In this document: piece by piece, positions 48,759 to 60,853 of the stretch | Layout: each line of letters opens with the position of its first letter | How positions within the stretch are numbered: position 1 is the first letter of the stretch | From: Comamonas granuli NBRC 101663 | GTDB lineage: Bacteria > Pseudomonadota > Gammaproteobacteria > Burkholderiales > Burkholderiaceae_C | Assembly: GCF_000739995.1 (NCBI RefSeq) | Contig: NZ_BBJX01000005.1 | Location: 1 to 64,000 of the forward strand | Length of the DNA stretch: 64,000 nucleotides | Reading direction: 5' to 3' | Notes under the pieces: generated by a model | The model's input: the letters and a program-made list of their open reading frames with translations, nothing else | Database searches by the model: none | Told to the model about the DNA's origin: nothing | Program-made: the position numbers and the translations under genes

Positions 48759-49931
48759 ATGCACCACTTGCGCACCCGCGCCGTCCATGCCGGACAGCGC
48801 CCCGACCCCACGACCGGCGCCATCGCCACCCCCATCGCCCAGACCACGGCCTTTGGCTACGGCACGCTGGAGCGCGGCGCGGCCCTGTTCGCCGGCGAGC
48901 TGCCCGGCTACCGCTACAGTCGCTTCGCCAACCCCACGGTGGCCGCGCTCGAAGCCAAGCTCGCCGACCTCGAAGGCGCGTCCAGCGCCGTGGCCTTCGC
49001 CAGCGGCACGGCGGCCTGCTCCGCGCTGCTGCTGGCGCTCCTGCGCCCGGGCGACGAGCTGGTCTTCCTCGGGCCGCTCTACGGCGGCACCGAGGGCCTG
49101 CTGCGCGCCTACAGCGAGCGCTGGGGCATCCAGGTGCGCGACGCCACGGCCAGCGGGCTGGAGGCGGCGCTCACGCCCGCTACGCGCATGGTCTGGGTCG
49201 AGACACTGACCAACCCCACGCTGCGCGTGCACGACCTCGCCGCCGTCGCGCGCACGGCGCGCGCACGCGGCATCACCACCGTGGCCGACAACACCTTTTG
49301 CACGCCCTGCCTGGTGCGCCCGCTGGAGCTGGGCGTGGACCTCGTGCTGCACTCCATGACCAAGTACCTCGGCGGCCACGGTGACGCCACGGGCGGCGTG
49401 GTCGCGGGCAGCGAGGCGCTGGTGCGCGAGGTGCGCCGCACCGGCCTGGGCCAGGTGGGCGGCAACCTGGCGCCGCAGGAGGCGTTTCTGTTCCTGCGCG
49501 GCGTCAAGACCCTGCCGCTGCGCATGGCCGCGCACTGCGTGGGGGCGCTGGCCGTGGCCCGCTCTCTGGCCGCACACCCGGCCGTGCGCGCGGTGCACTA
49601 CCCGGGGCTGCAGAGCCACCCGCAGCACGCGCTCGCGCAGCGCCAGTGGCAGGGCGGCTTTGGCGGCATGGTGACGTTCGAGCTCGCCAGCGGCGGGCGC
49701 AGCGCCGCGGCGGCCGTGCTCGACCGCCTGCAGCTCTTCACCCAGGCCGTGTCGCTCGGCGACGTGGACAGCCTGGCCTGCCATCCGGCCAGCACCACGC
49801 ACAGCTTCGTCTCGGCCGAGGCGCGGGCGGCGGCCGGCGTCACCGAGGAGATGATCCGCCTGAGTGTCGGCATCGAGCATCCGGATGACCTGGTGGCGGA
49901 TCTGGAGCAGGCCTTGGGTGTGTTGGGATGA
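48759..49931 (+). CDS. Cys/Met-metabolism PLP enzyme (cystathionine gamma-synthase/methionine gamma-lyase family)
   Basis: This trans-sulfuration family enzyme has 390 residues. It begins MHHLRTRAVHAGQRPDPTTGAI, then PIAQTTAFGYG, YRYSRFANPTVAALE, the PLP-binding Lys near residue 200 in HSMTKYLGGHGDATGG, and a C-terminal IRLSVGIEHPDDLVADLEQAL. The family includes cystathionine gamma-synthase, gamma-lyase, methionine gamma-lyase and O-succinylhomoserine sulfhydrylase; the sequence alone does not decide. I chose ATG 48759 because an AGGAG sits nine bases upstream and the N-terminus is then canonical; an ATG at 48723 is also open. Confidence 0.9.
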   Translation: MHHLRTRAVHAGQRPDPTTGAIATPIAQTTAFGYGTLERGAALFAGELPGYRYSRFANPTVAALEAKLADLEGASSAVAFASGTAACSALLLALLRPGDELVFLGPLYGGTEGLLRAYSERWGIQVRDATASGLEAALTPATRMVWVETLTNPTLRVHDLAAVARTARARGITTVADNTFCTPCLVRPLELGVDLVLHSMTKYLGGHGDATGGVVAGSEALVREVRRTGLGQVGGNLAPQEAFLFLRGVKTLPLRMAAHCVGALAVARSLAAHPAVRAVHYPGLQSHPQHALAQRQWQGGFGGMVTFELASGGRSAAAAVLDRLQLFTQAVSLGDVDSLACHPASTTHSFVSAEARAAAGVTEEMIRLSVGIEHPDDLVADLEQALGVLG

Positions 49932-50010
49932 GCGGGGTTTTCTGGGCCTGATCTTCTTGGGGGCCTTGGCGGAGGGCCGAGACCCGGCCTCCGGCCTATG
50001 AATAAGCACA

Positions 50011-50072
50011 GCAGTAGCTATCAAAAAAAGAGCTGCCGGCGCTTGCCAAATAAGCCCTGGAGCCCCAAAAGA
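50011..50072 (+). repeat. Dispersed repeat copy R11 (well preserved)
   Basis: Forward-orientation copy in the gap between the convergent trans-sulfuration and MFS genes: GTAGCTATCAAAAAAAGAGC, TGCCGGCGCTTGCC, AATAAGCCCTGGAGCCCC and AAAAGACC. The arms can pair around the central spacer. Confidence 0.75.
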
Positions 50073-50122
50073 CCACAAGAAAATAGTCATCTGACCCCTA
50101 TTCAAGGGGGCGGCCCGCCCTG

Positions 50123-51373
50123 TTATTCCACCGGCGGATGGGGCAGCCAGCGGAAGGCCAGCGCCGCCGCCGCGAGCACCAGGGCGATGCAGGCCATGAC
50201 GGCGGCGAAGGGGTCGTCGCCGCGGTCCTGGGCCCACGAGGCGACCCAGCCCGTGAACCACTGCATGGCCGCCACGCCCAGGAACATGGCCATGGTGAAG
50301 GCCGCCATCGCCCGGCCGGTCAGCGCCGCGGGGTAGGCGCAGCGCACGTCGGCGTACTGCAGCACGATGAAGCCCGAGAGCAGGCCCACGGCGAGCATGG
50401 CCGCCACGTCCCACCAGGGGTCGTGCAGCACTGCCAGCGCCGCGAACAGCAGCGCCATGGCCGCCGTGCACGCCACGATCCAGCGCCGCCTCCGGGCCGC
50501 CCCGGGGTCGATGCGGCCGAACACCATGGGCCCGCACAGCGCCACCAGCGACAGCGCCAGCGCCACATGCCCGCTTTGCACCAGCGAGAAGCCGTGGCGC
50601 TGCATCAGCAGGGGCCCGAGCCAGAGCCCGCGCAGCGAGATCAGCGCCGCATAGGTCACGGCGCCCAGCACCACGATGCCCCAGGTGTGGGGCAGGGCGA
50701 ACAGGCGGGCGAAGCGCCGCACGGCCTCGCCCACCGGCTCGCGCTGCGTGCCCGGCGCCAGCAGGGGGGCGGGCTCGTGCACGCTGCGCCAGATCCAGCC
50801 CCAGGCCAGCAGCGAGAGCAGAGCCAGCACGCCAAAGCCCGCGCGCCAGGACCACTGCTCGACCAGCCAGGCCAGCGGCGTGCCGGTGAACAGCATGCCC
50901 AGCGTGCCCAGCGCCATCGACACGCCCGAGACCGCGGCAAAGCGCTGCGCCGGGAAATGCCGCGCAATGAACACCGTGCACACCAGAAACGCCGGCGCGC
51001 AGCCCACGCCGATGAGCACCTGGCCCAGCACCAGCAGGCCATAGCTCGGCGCCACGGCCGACAGCAGGGCGCCGGCGATGCACAGCGGGAAGGCGGCGAG
51101 CACGGTGCGGCGCACGCCGTACAGGTCTATGCCTATGCCCATGAACAGCTGCATGGCGCCAAAGGCGAAGTGGAAGGACCCGGCAAACACGCCCAGGGCC
51201 TGTGGCGAGAGCGCGAAGTCCTGCGCCAGCGGCGCGGCCAGGATGGCGGCGACGGTGCGAAACGCCTGGCTCATGGCAAAGCCCGCGGTCAGCGCCAGCA
51301 GCATGGCGATGGCGGTGCCCGGCGCCGCGGGGGCCGGGGTGGGGGTGGCAGGGGCAGGCGTGTCGCGGGGCAT
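50123..51373 (-). CDS. MFS transporter
   Basis: The 416-residue protein has about twelve membrane helices after a short Pro/Ala-rich N-terminus. It carries GIGIDLYGVRRTVLAAF (MFS loop 2-3 motif), QVLIGVGCAPAFLVCTVFI and GVSMALGTLGMLFTGTPLA. It follows the TolC-type gene on the same strand by 72 bases and may be the last gene of the efflux cluster. Substrate unknown. Confidence 0.9.
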   Translation of the reverse strand: MPRDTPAPATPTPAPAAPGTAIAMLLALTAGFAMSQAFRTVAAILAAPLAQDFALSPQALGVFAGSFHFAFGAMQLFMGIGIDLYGVRRTVLAAFPLCIAGALLSAVAPSYGLLVLGQVLIGVGCAPAFLVCTVFIARHFPAQRFAAVSGVSMALGTLGMLFTGTPLAWLVEQWSWRAGFGVLALLSLLAWGWIWRSVHEPAPLLAPGTQREPVGEAVRRFARLFALPHTWGIVVLGAVTYAALISLRGLWLGPLLMQRHGFSLVQSGHVALALSLVALCGPMVFGRIDPGAARRRRWIVACTAAMALLFAALAVLHDPWWDVAAMLAVGLLSGFIVLQYADVRCAYPAALTGRAMAAFTMAMFLGVAAMQWFTGWVASWAQDRGDDPFAAVMACIALVLAAAALAFRWLPHPPVE

Positions 51374-51445
51374 GCGCGCAAGGCTACCGCGAAACGCCGG
51401 GCCGCGGTGTCCGCGCCATGACAGGCGCGGCGCCGCGGCGGGGGC

Positions 51446-52771
51446 TTAGGGGGCGAGCAGCGTGTTGACGGCGGCCACGTCGTCCAGCGTGAGCGTGCCG
51501 GCCGCCTGGCGCAGCCGGAGCTGGCCCACGAGCACGTTGTAGCGCGCCACGGCCAGGTCGCGCTTGGTCTGGTAGAGCTGGCTCTGGGCGTTGAGCACGT
51601 CGATGTTGATGCGCACGCCCACCTGGTAGCCGAGCTTGTTGGCGTCCAGCGCGCTCTGGCTCGAGGCCTCGGCGGCCTCCAGCGCCTGCACCTGGCCCGC
51701 GCCCGACTGCACGCCGAAGAAGGCGCTGCGCGTGGCCTGGGCCACGCTGCGGCGCACGGTCTCCAGGTCGGCCTCGGCCTTTTGCTCGAGCGCCAGGGTT
51801 TCCTTCACGCGGTTTTGCACGGCAAAGCCGGCGAACAGCGGCATGTTGAGCGCCACGCCCACGGTGGCGTTGGTGGTGCGCGTGTTGAGCGTGGGCGCCG
51901 TGACCGTGCCGTTGGGGTTGTGCTGGATGGCGTAGCTCGCCTGCAGGTCCACGGTGGGCAGGTGGCCGGTCTCGGCCTTGCGCGTCTCCAGGCGCGCCAC
52001 TTCGAGCGCCAGTTGCGCCTGGCGCACGCCGGGCTGCTGGTCTTGCGCGGTCTGCACCCAGTGGGCCACGTCGGCGGGCTGCACGCCGGGCAGTTGCACG
52101 GGCAGGGCCAGCGGGCGCGGCTGGGCATCGCTGCGGCCCACGAGCTGGTCGAGCGCGAGCTTCTTGACGCGCAGGTCGTTCTCGGCGGCGATCTCCTGGG
52201 CGGTCACGAGGTCGAAGCGCGCCTGCGCTTCGCGCGTGTCGGTGATGGTGGCGGTGCCGACCTCGAAGTTGCGCCGGGCTGCGGCGAGCTGTTCGGCCAC
52301 GGCGGTCTTCTGCGCCTGCACGAAGGTGAGCGTGTCCTGCGCGGCGAGCACGTCGAAGTAGGCCTGGCTCACGCGCACCAGCAGGTCCTGCAGCGCGGCG
52401 TCGAGCTGGGCCTGGGCCACATCCACGCCGCGCTGGCCTTGCTCATAGCTGATGCGGTTGGCCGGGCGGTACAGCGGCTGCGCGGCGCTGATGGCGGCGC
52501 TGCGCGTGGTGCCGTTGAACTGCACGGGCGGGCGGCTGACCTCGGTGTCGGCGCGCGCGACGCCGGCGCTCAGCGCGGCGCTGGGCAGCAGGCCGGCACG
52601 GGCCTGGTCGGCGCGGCGCTGCGCGGCTTCGAGCTGGGCCTGGGCCGATTGCCAGGCCGAGTCGTAGGAGCGCGCCGACTCCACGAGCTCGAGCAGGCTT
52701 TGCGCCTGGGCGGGCAGGGCCAGGGCGGCGCCCAGGGCCAGGGCGAGGGGGAGCATGCGGAACAAGGGCAT
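51446..52771 (-). CDS. tolC: TolC-family outer-membrane efflux channel
   Basis: The 441-residue protein has a signal peptide (about 1-23, ending PAQAQ), then two TolC repeat halves rich in long helices: LLELVESARSYDSAWQSAQA, QPLYRPANRISYEQGQRGVD, SQAYFDVLAAQDTL, VGTATITDTREAQARFDLV and, in the second half, NMPLFAGFAVQNRVKETL and LGYQVGVRINIDVLNAQSQL. This is the TolC/TIGR01844 type used by type I secretion and RND pumps. It is encoded with the RND genes, separated from them by pcm and a rhodanese gene. Confidence 0.95.
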   Translation of the reverse strand: MPLFRMLPLALALGAALALPAQAQSLLELVESARSYDSAWQSAQAQLEAAQRRADQARAGLLPSAALSAGVARADTEVSRPPVQFNGTTRSAAISAAQPLYRPANRISYEQGQRGVDVAQAQLDAALQDLLVRVSQAYFDVLAAQDTLTFVQAQKTAVAEQLAAARRNFEVGTATITDTREAQARFDLVTAQEIAAENDLRVKKLALDQLVGRSDAQPRPLALPVQLPGVQPADVAHWVQTAQDQQPGVRQAQLALEVARLETRKAETGHLPTVDLQASYAIQHNPNGTVTAPTLNTRTTNATVGVALNMPLFAGFAVQNRVKETLALEQKAEADLETVRRSVAQATRSAFFGVQSGAGQVQALEAAEASSQSALDANKLGYQVGVRINIDVLNAQSQLYQTKRDLAVARYNVLVGQLRLRQAAGTLTLDDVAAVNTLLAP

Positions 52772-52823
52772 GGTGGGGGGCCTTTCGTGGTGTGCCTTGG
52801 GGGAAGGGGGCGCGGGGGCGGTC

Positions 52824-53162
52824 TCAGTACCGGGGGAGGCCGGGGTCGCGTTCGAGCGCCCAGGCGTCGATGCCGCCGGCGATGTTGGCCACGTGCGCAT
52901 AGCCCTGGTGCGCCAGCCATGCGGCGACCTGCATGCTGCGCACCCCGTGGTGGCACAGGCAGGCGATGGGCCGGTCGCGGCCCAGCTCCGCGCAGCGCGC
53001 GGGCACGCCGCCCATGGGAATGGCGAGCAGCTCGAAGCCCTGTGCCGGCACGGCGGCCAGCGCCAGCTCCCAGGGTTCGCGCACGTCCAGCACCAGGGGG
53101 GCGGCGTGCGGCGCCTGTGCGAACCAGTCCTCGAGCTCACCCGGACGAATCAGATCCACCAT
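52824..53162 (-). CDS. Single-domain rhodanese-like protein
   Basis: The 112 residues form one rhodanese domain: LVLDVREPWELALA near residue 23 and the active-site loop CLCHHGVRSMQVAAWL with the sulfur-carrying Cys at 70, then HVANIAGGIDAWA. Rhodaneses move sulfane sulfur; the physiological partner is not known. It lies 17 bases after pcm and 52 before tolC, an order I associate with related genomes. Confidence 0.92.
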   Translation of the reverse strand: MVDLIRPGELEDWFAQAPHAAPLVLDVREPWELALAAVPAQGFELLAIPMGGVPARCAELGRDRPIACLCHHGVRSMQVAAWLAHQGYAHVANIAGGIDAWALERDPGLPRY

Positions 53163-53179
53163 GCTGCACCAGGCCGGGC

Positions 53180-53890
53180 TCAGAAGCGGAACGCCGGCGG
53201 TTCGCCGAAATGCAGCAGGCGCGGGGCGTTCACGTCCCAGGGGTAGGAGACGTCGAAGCGCTCGCCCGTGCGGCGCACCAGCGTGGCGCGCATCACCGGC
53301 TCCTGGCCCGTGATGGCCAGCAGGCGGCCGCCCGGGGCGAGCTGGTCGAGCAGGCGCGTGGGCACCTCGGCCACCGACCCGGAGAGCACGATGGCGTCGA
53401 ACGGGCCGTCGGGAATGGGGTCCAGCGCCCCGTCGGCCTGGCGCACGCTGGCATTGGTCACGCCGGCGCGTTCCAGGTTCTGGCGCGCCATGAGGGCCAG
53501 CGCCGGGTCGATCTCCAGCGTCACCACCTGCGCGGCCAGTTGTGCCAGCAGCGCGGCCATGTGGCCCGAGCCCGCGCCGATCTCGAGCACGCGGTCGTCC
53601 TTGCCGAGCTGCAGCTCCTGCAGCATGCGCGCCTCGACGTTGGGCTTGAGCATGCACTGGCCGGACTGCAGGGCCGCCTGCGGCGCGCCCTGCAGGGGGA
53701 TTTCCATGTCCACGAAGGCCATGCTGCGGTAGGCCTCGGGCACGAACTGCTCGCGCTGCACCTGGCCCAGGGCTTCGAGCACCTGGGAGCTGGCGACGTT
53801 CCAGGTCCGGATCTGCTGCTCGATCAGGTTGTAGCGTGCGTGTGCGATGGGATCGTTCACGTCAGCGGTCGTGTTCAGAGGCATGTTCAT
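53180..53890 (-). CDS. pcm: Protein-L-isoaspartate O-methyltransferase family protein
   Basis: The 236-residue enzyme methylates damaged isoaspartyl residues using SAM. It contains YNLIEQQIRTWNV and FVPEAYRSMAFVD in the N-terminal part and the SAM-binding motif VLEIGAGSGHMAALLAQ, then VVTLEIDPAL. I chose ATG 53890: a GGAG lies seven bases upstream, whereas the longer frame starts with TTG inside that signal. It lies between the RND genes and tolC. Confidence 0.9.
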   Translation of the reverse strand: MNMPLNTTADVNDPIAHARYNLIEQQIRTWNVASSQVLEALGQVQREQFVPEAYRSMAFVDMEIPLQGAPQAALQSGQCMLKPNVEARMLQELQLGKDDRVLEIGAGSGHMAALLAQLAAQVVTLEIDPALALMARQNLERAGVTNASVRQADGALDPIPDGPFDAIVLSGSVAEVPTRLLDQLAPGGRLLAITGQEPVMRATLVRRTGERFDVSYPWDVNAPRLLHFGEPPAFRF

Positions 53891-53941
53891 GGAAAGACTC
53901 CGCAATAAGGGGGGTGGGCAGGTCAGGACAAACCCTTGATT

Positions 53942-57121
<3,180 letters not shown>

Positions 57122-57136
57122 GGTGCGTCCTGGTGT

Positions 57137-58303
57137 TCAAGGCCGGCGGGCCGGTGCGCTGGCGGCGGCGGCGGGCGCCTGCCCCGGCAGTTGCAGGGCC
57201 GTGCCCTGGGGCAGGGCGCCCACGCTGCCGGCGAGCACCTGCGCGCCCTCGGGCAGGCCTTGCACGGCCGCCAGGGACTGGCCCTGGGCCTGCAGGCGCT
57301 CGAGCGTGCGCACCTTGCGGTGCGCCACGCGGCCGCTCTCGACCACCTGCACGTAGGGCTCGGGCTGGTCGATGCGCACGGATTCGAGCGGCACGACGAC
57401 GCGCTCGGCCTCGCCCACGTCCAGCCGCCCCTGCAGGAACAGCCCGTGGCGCAGCGCCGGCGCGCGCGCGTCCTGTTCGATGGCCAGGTACACCGGCACG
57501 GCACGGCTTGCCGCCTGGGCGCTGGGGTTGATGCGCACCACGGTGGCCTGCACGCCCTGGTCCGTGCCCTCGATGGCGAGCTGCGCCTTCTGGCCCACGC
57601 GCACGGCGGCGGCGTCGGCGGGGGCGAGCTGCGCTTCGAGCTCCAGGCGCGCAAGATCCACCACCTCCAGGATGCGCGCCTCCACGGCCACGCGCTCGCC
57701 GTTCTGCGCCAGGCGCTGCGAGACCTGGCCCGCCAGCGGGCTGCGCAGCACGGTGTCGGCCAGGGCCTTGCGGGCCACGTCCACGGCGGCCAGCGCGGCC
57801 TGGTGGCTGGCCTGTGCGGCGCTCAGGCTGGCCTGCGAGGTCTCGAGCGCGGTGCGCGAGATGAAACCCTGCTCGACCAGCGCGCGGTTGTTGCTGAACT
57901 GGCGCTGCGCAATGTCCACCTGCGCGCGCGCCGCGTCGGCCTGCTCCTGCGCCTGGCGCACGCGCGCCTGCGACTCGGTGGGGTCGATGCGCGCGACGAT
58001 CTGCCCGGCGCGCACGCTGTCGCCCTCGCGCAGCTCCAGGCCCTGCAGCTCGCCGGGCACGCGTGCCTTGATCACGGCGCTCTGCACGGCGCGCACCGTG
58101 CCCGTGATGGGCAGCGTGAGCGGCAGGCGCTGGCGCTGCGCGGTCCACAACTCGTCCGCGGCGATCTGCATGACCACCTCCTTGGCGGCGGGGGCAGAAA
58201 GCGCCTGCTGCTGCGCCTTGCGCGCGCCGATGGCGCGCAGCGCGCCCGCGGCCACCAGGGCGAGGGCCACGGCGGCAATGGTCCAGGGAATCCAGCGTTT
58301 CAT
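57137..58303 (-). CDS. RND efflux periplasmic adaptor (membrane fusion protein)
   Basis: The 388-residue adaptor has an N-terminal anchor (about 5-24), a lipoyl-like half motif GTVRAVQSAVIKARVPGEL and the matching RSPLAGQVSQRLAQNGERV, an intervening helical hairpin (QARVRQAQEQADAARAQVDI), and a C-terminal beta-barrel part. It bridges the inner-membrane pump to the TolC channel. I chose ATG 58303. It follows the TetR gene by 56 bases on the same strand. Confidence 0.94.
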   Translation of the reverse strand: MKRWIPWTIAAVALALVAAGALRAIGARKAQQQALSAPAAKEVVMQIAADELWTAQRQRLPLTLPITGTVRAVQSAVIKARVPGELQGLELREGDSVRAGQIVARIDPTESQARVRQAQEQADAARAQVDIAQRQFSNNRALVEQGFISRTALETSQASLSAAQASHQAALAAVDVARKALADTVLRSPLAGQVSQRLAQNGERVAVEARILEVVDLARLELEAQLAPADAAAVRVGQKAQLAIEGTDQGVQATVVRINPSAQAASRAVPVYLAIEQDARAPALRHGLFLQGRLDVGEAERVVVPLESVRIDQPEPYVQVVESGRVAHRKVRTLERLQAQGQSLAAVQGLPEGAQVLAGSVGALPQGTALQLPGQAPAAAASAPARRP

Positions 58304-58359
58304 GAAGAGGGCTCGGAGGATGGGGGGAGGGGGGAGGATGCGCGGGCCAGGGCGGCGCC

Positions 58360-59004
58360 CTAGGCCAGCAGGCCTTGCAGCAGGGTCTCTGCCTGGTGGG
58401 CGATGTAGTCCTCGGGGTTGAAGTCCGCGCCGGCGGGAACACAGGCGCTGACCGAGTGCTTCCAGAGCATGAGGAAGATCATGGGGGCCAGCACGCTGTA
58501 GACGGCGTAGTCCAGGTTGACGGGGCGGAACTCGCCGCGCGCCACGCCGCGTTCGAGCAGGCTGCGGATGAGCTGCTGGCCCGGCACGATGACTTCCTGC
58601 TGGTAGAACAGCGCGAGATCGGGGAAATTGCACGCCTCGCTCATGATCAGCTTGGTGATGCCCGAGGCGCGGGTCGAGCCTATCGACGCCCACCAGGTGC
58701 GAAAGCCATAGCGCAGCATGTCGGCCGTGCTGCCCTCGAAGTGCTGCAGCTCGTCGCGCCATTCGGCGAAGCGGCCCACGATGTTCTCGCGCACCACCGC
58801 CTTGAACAGCTCTTCCTTGCTCGGGAAGTACAAGAACAGCGTGCCCTTGGACACCCCGGCGCGCGCCGCCACTTCCTCCACGCGCGTGGCGGCGTAGCCC
58901 TTCTCGACGAACAGGTCGAGCGCGGCGTCCAGCAGCTCGCCCGGCCGCGCTTCCTTGCGGCGCTCGCGCTTGCTGGACGATGGGGCGGAGGCGGAATCGA
59001 TCAA
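58360..59004 (-). CDS. TetR-family repressor of the RND pump
   Basis: The 214-residue regulator has the TetR N-terminal helix-turn-helix (GELLDAALDLFVEKGYAATR, VEEVAARAGVSKGTLFLYF) near residues 20-65 and a ligand-binding C-terminal domain of the AcrR kind (TetR_C_33-like, with KLIMSEACNFPDLALFYQQEV). It is the first gene of the minus-strand efflux operon. The direct/inverted TTAGT repeats just upstream are its likely autoregulatory site. Confidence 0.92.
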   Translation of the reverse strand: MIDSASAPSSSKRERRKEARPGELLDAALDLFVEKGYAATRVEEVAARAGVSKGTLFLYFPSKEELFKAVVRENIVGRFAEWRDELQHFEGSTADMLRYGFRTWWASIGSTRASGITKLIMSEACNFPDLALFYQQEVIVPGQQLIRSLLERGVARGEFRPVNLDYAVYSVLAPMIFLMLWKHSVSACVPAGADFNPEDYIAHQAETLLQGLLA

Positions 59005-59022
59005 GACAGGAACCTGGGCTTG

Positions 59023-59046
59023 TTAGTGACTGACTGGTTAGTAATG
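59023..59046. promoter_or_regulatory. Candidate TetR operator
   Basis: TTAGTGACTGACTGGTTAGT (59023-59042) contains two TTAGT/GACT-type half-sites with a central ACTGACTGG and lies about 20 bases upstream of the TetR gene start. It resembles operators of efflux-pump TetR repressors in form. No footprint evidence. Confidence 0.55.
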
Positions 59047-59190
59047 TAGCAAAAGCGCGCCTGGCAGGCAATGCCGCCAAAGCCCCCACCCGGGGCAGGG
59101 CCCACCGGGCGGCTGCGCCGGGCCCGTGTCTATGATGCGCAGGCGGGCGGGCACGGCCTGCCCGCAGCCTCATTTCTTGCGAGCCCTGCC

Positions 59191-59830
59191 ATGACCCCTG
59201 CCGTACCCGCCCCGGGTTTCCCCGCGTTCTATGCCCACGCCCCGCGCCTGACCGTGCGCGACCCGCTGGCGGACTTCCTGGGCGCTGCGCCCGGCGGCGT
59301 GATGGAGTACCAGTATCAGGATGCCGTGCGCCTGGCCGGGCATTCCTGCCCCACGGTGGCGGGTGCCTGGCTCATGGCGGTGCACGGGCTGCGCGCGCTC
59401 TATGGCAGCGAATTGCCGGTGCGCGGCGAGATCGAGGCCGCCCTGCGCGATGCGCGCGACCAGGGCGTGACGGGCGTGGTGGCCAGCGTGGTGCAACTGC
59501 TCACCGGCGCGGCGGCCGAAACGGGTTTCCAGGGCGTGGGGCCGGCGCACCGGTTCGCGCGCCAGGGCCTGCTGTCCTTCGGCCAGGAGCTGCAGGGCGA
59601 GCTGGCCCTGCGGCGGCGCGACACGGGCAGCGCCGTGCAGGTGCGCTTCGACGCCTCGGCCGTGCCCTGGCCGCCGGAGATGCGCGCCCTGTTGCCGCGG
59701 GCCATCGCCGGGCAGGCCAGCGCGGCGGAGCGGGAGCGCTTCGGTCAGTTGTGGCAGGAGCGTGTGCGCGCCATCCTGATCGACCATGCCGATGATGCGC
59801 ACATGGTGCAGGTCGAGCGCGCGGACGGCC

Positions 59831-59850
<20 letters not shown>
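59191..59850 (+). CDS. FmdE-domain protein
   Basis: The 219-residue protein has an FmdE-type core, known from a subunit of formylmethanofuran dehydrogenase but widespread as stand-alone proteins. The metal-binding motif [14 protein letters not shown] has H51 and C53, followed by [16 protein letters not shown]-type segments. No methanofuran genes are present. The function of bacterial stand-alone members is unknown; a metal-dependent role is inferred. The start at ATG 59191 gives the conserved N-terminus but has only a weak ribosome binding site. Its 3' end overlaps that of galU by 20 bases. Confidence 0.75.
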
Positions 59851-60718
<868 letters not shown>

Positions 60719-60724
60719 GGTGTC

Positions 60725-60781
60725 TGCTCCTGAAATATGAGCTGCTGACGCTTTCTTCATAAGGTTTTCAGAATGGAAAAA
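60725..60781 (+). repeat. Dispersed repeat copy R12, before galU
   Basis: Forward-orientation copy, diverged: GCTCCTGAAATATGAGCTGC, TGACGCTTTC and TTCATAAGG, then AAAAAG. On the minus strand its TTTCAGGAGC end serves as the galU ribosome binding site. Confidence 0.5.
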
Positions 60782-60792
60782 GTCTGAAAACC
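60763..60792. terminator. Perfect hairpin between valS and galU
   Basis: GGTTTTCAGA (60763-60772) and TCTGAAAACC (60783-60792) form a perfect ten-pair stem with a ten-base loop. It lies downstream of valS on the minus strand and before galU. There is no adjoining T tract, so it may stabilise the valS 3' end or separate the two genes rather than act as an intrinsic terminator. Confidence 0.5.
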
Positions 60793-60834
60793 TCAGCAGT
60801 CAAGCGCGAGAAGCTCTTCATTTGATAGCTCTGG
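60790..60834 (-). repeat. Dispersed repeat copy R13 (partial)
   Basis: Reverse-orientation partial copy: GCAGTCAAGCGCGAGAAGCT followed by TTTGATAGCTC. It lies immediately next to R12 in the opposite orientation, so the two form a head-to-head pair around the hairpin. Confidence 0.45.
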
Positions 60835-60853
60835 CCCATGCAGGGCGGGCGCC

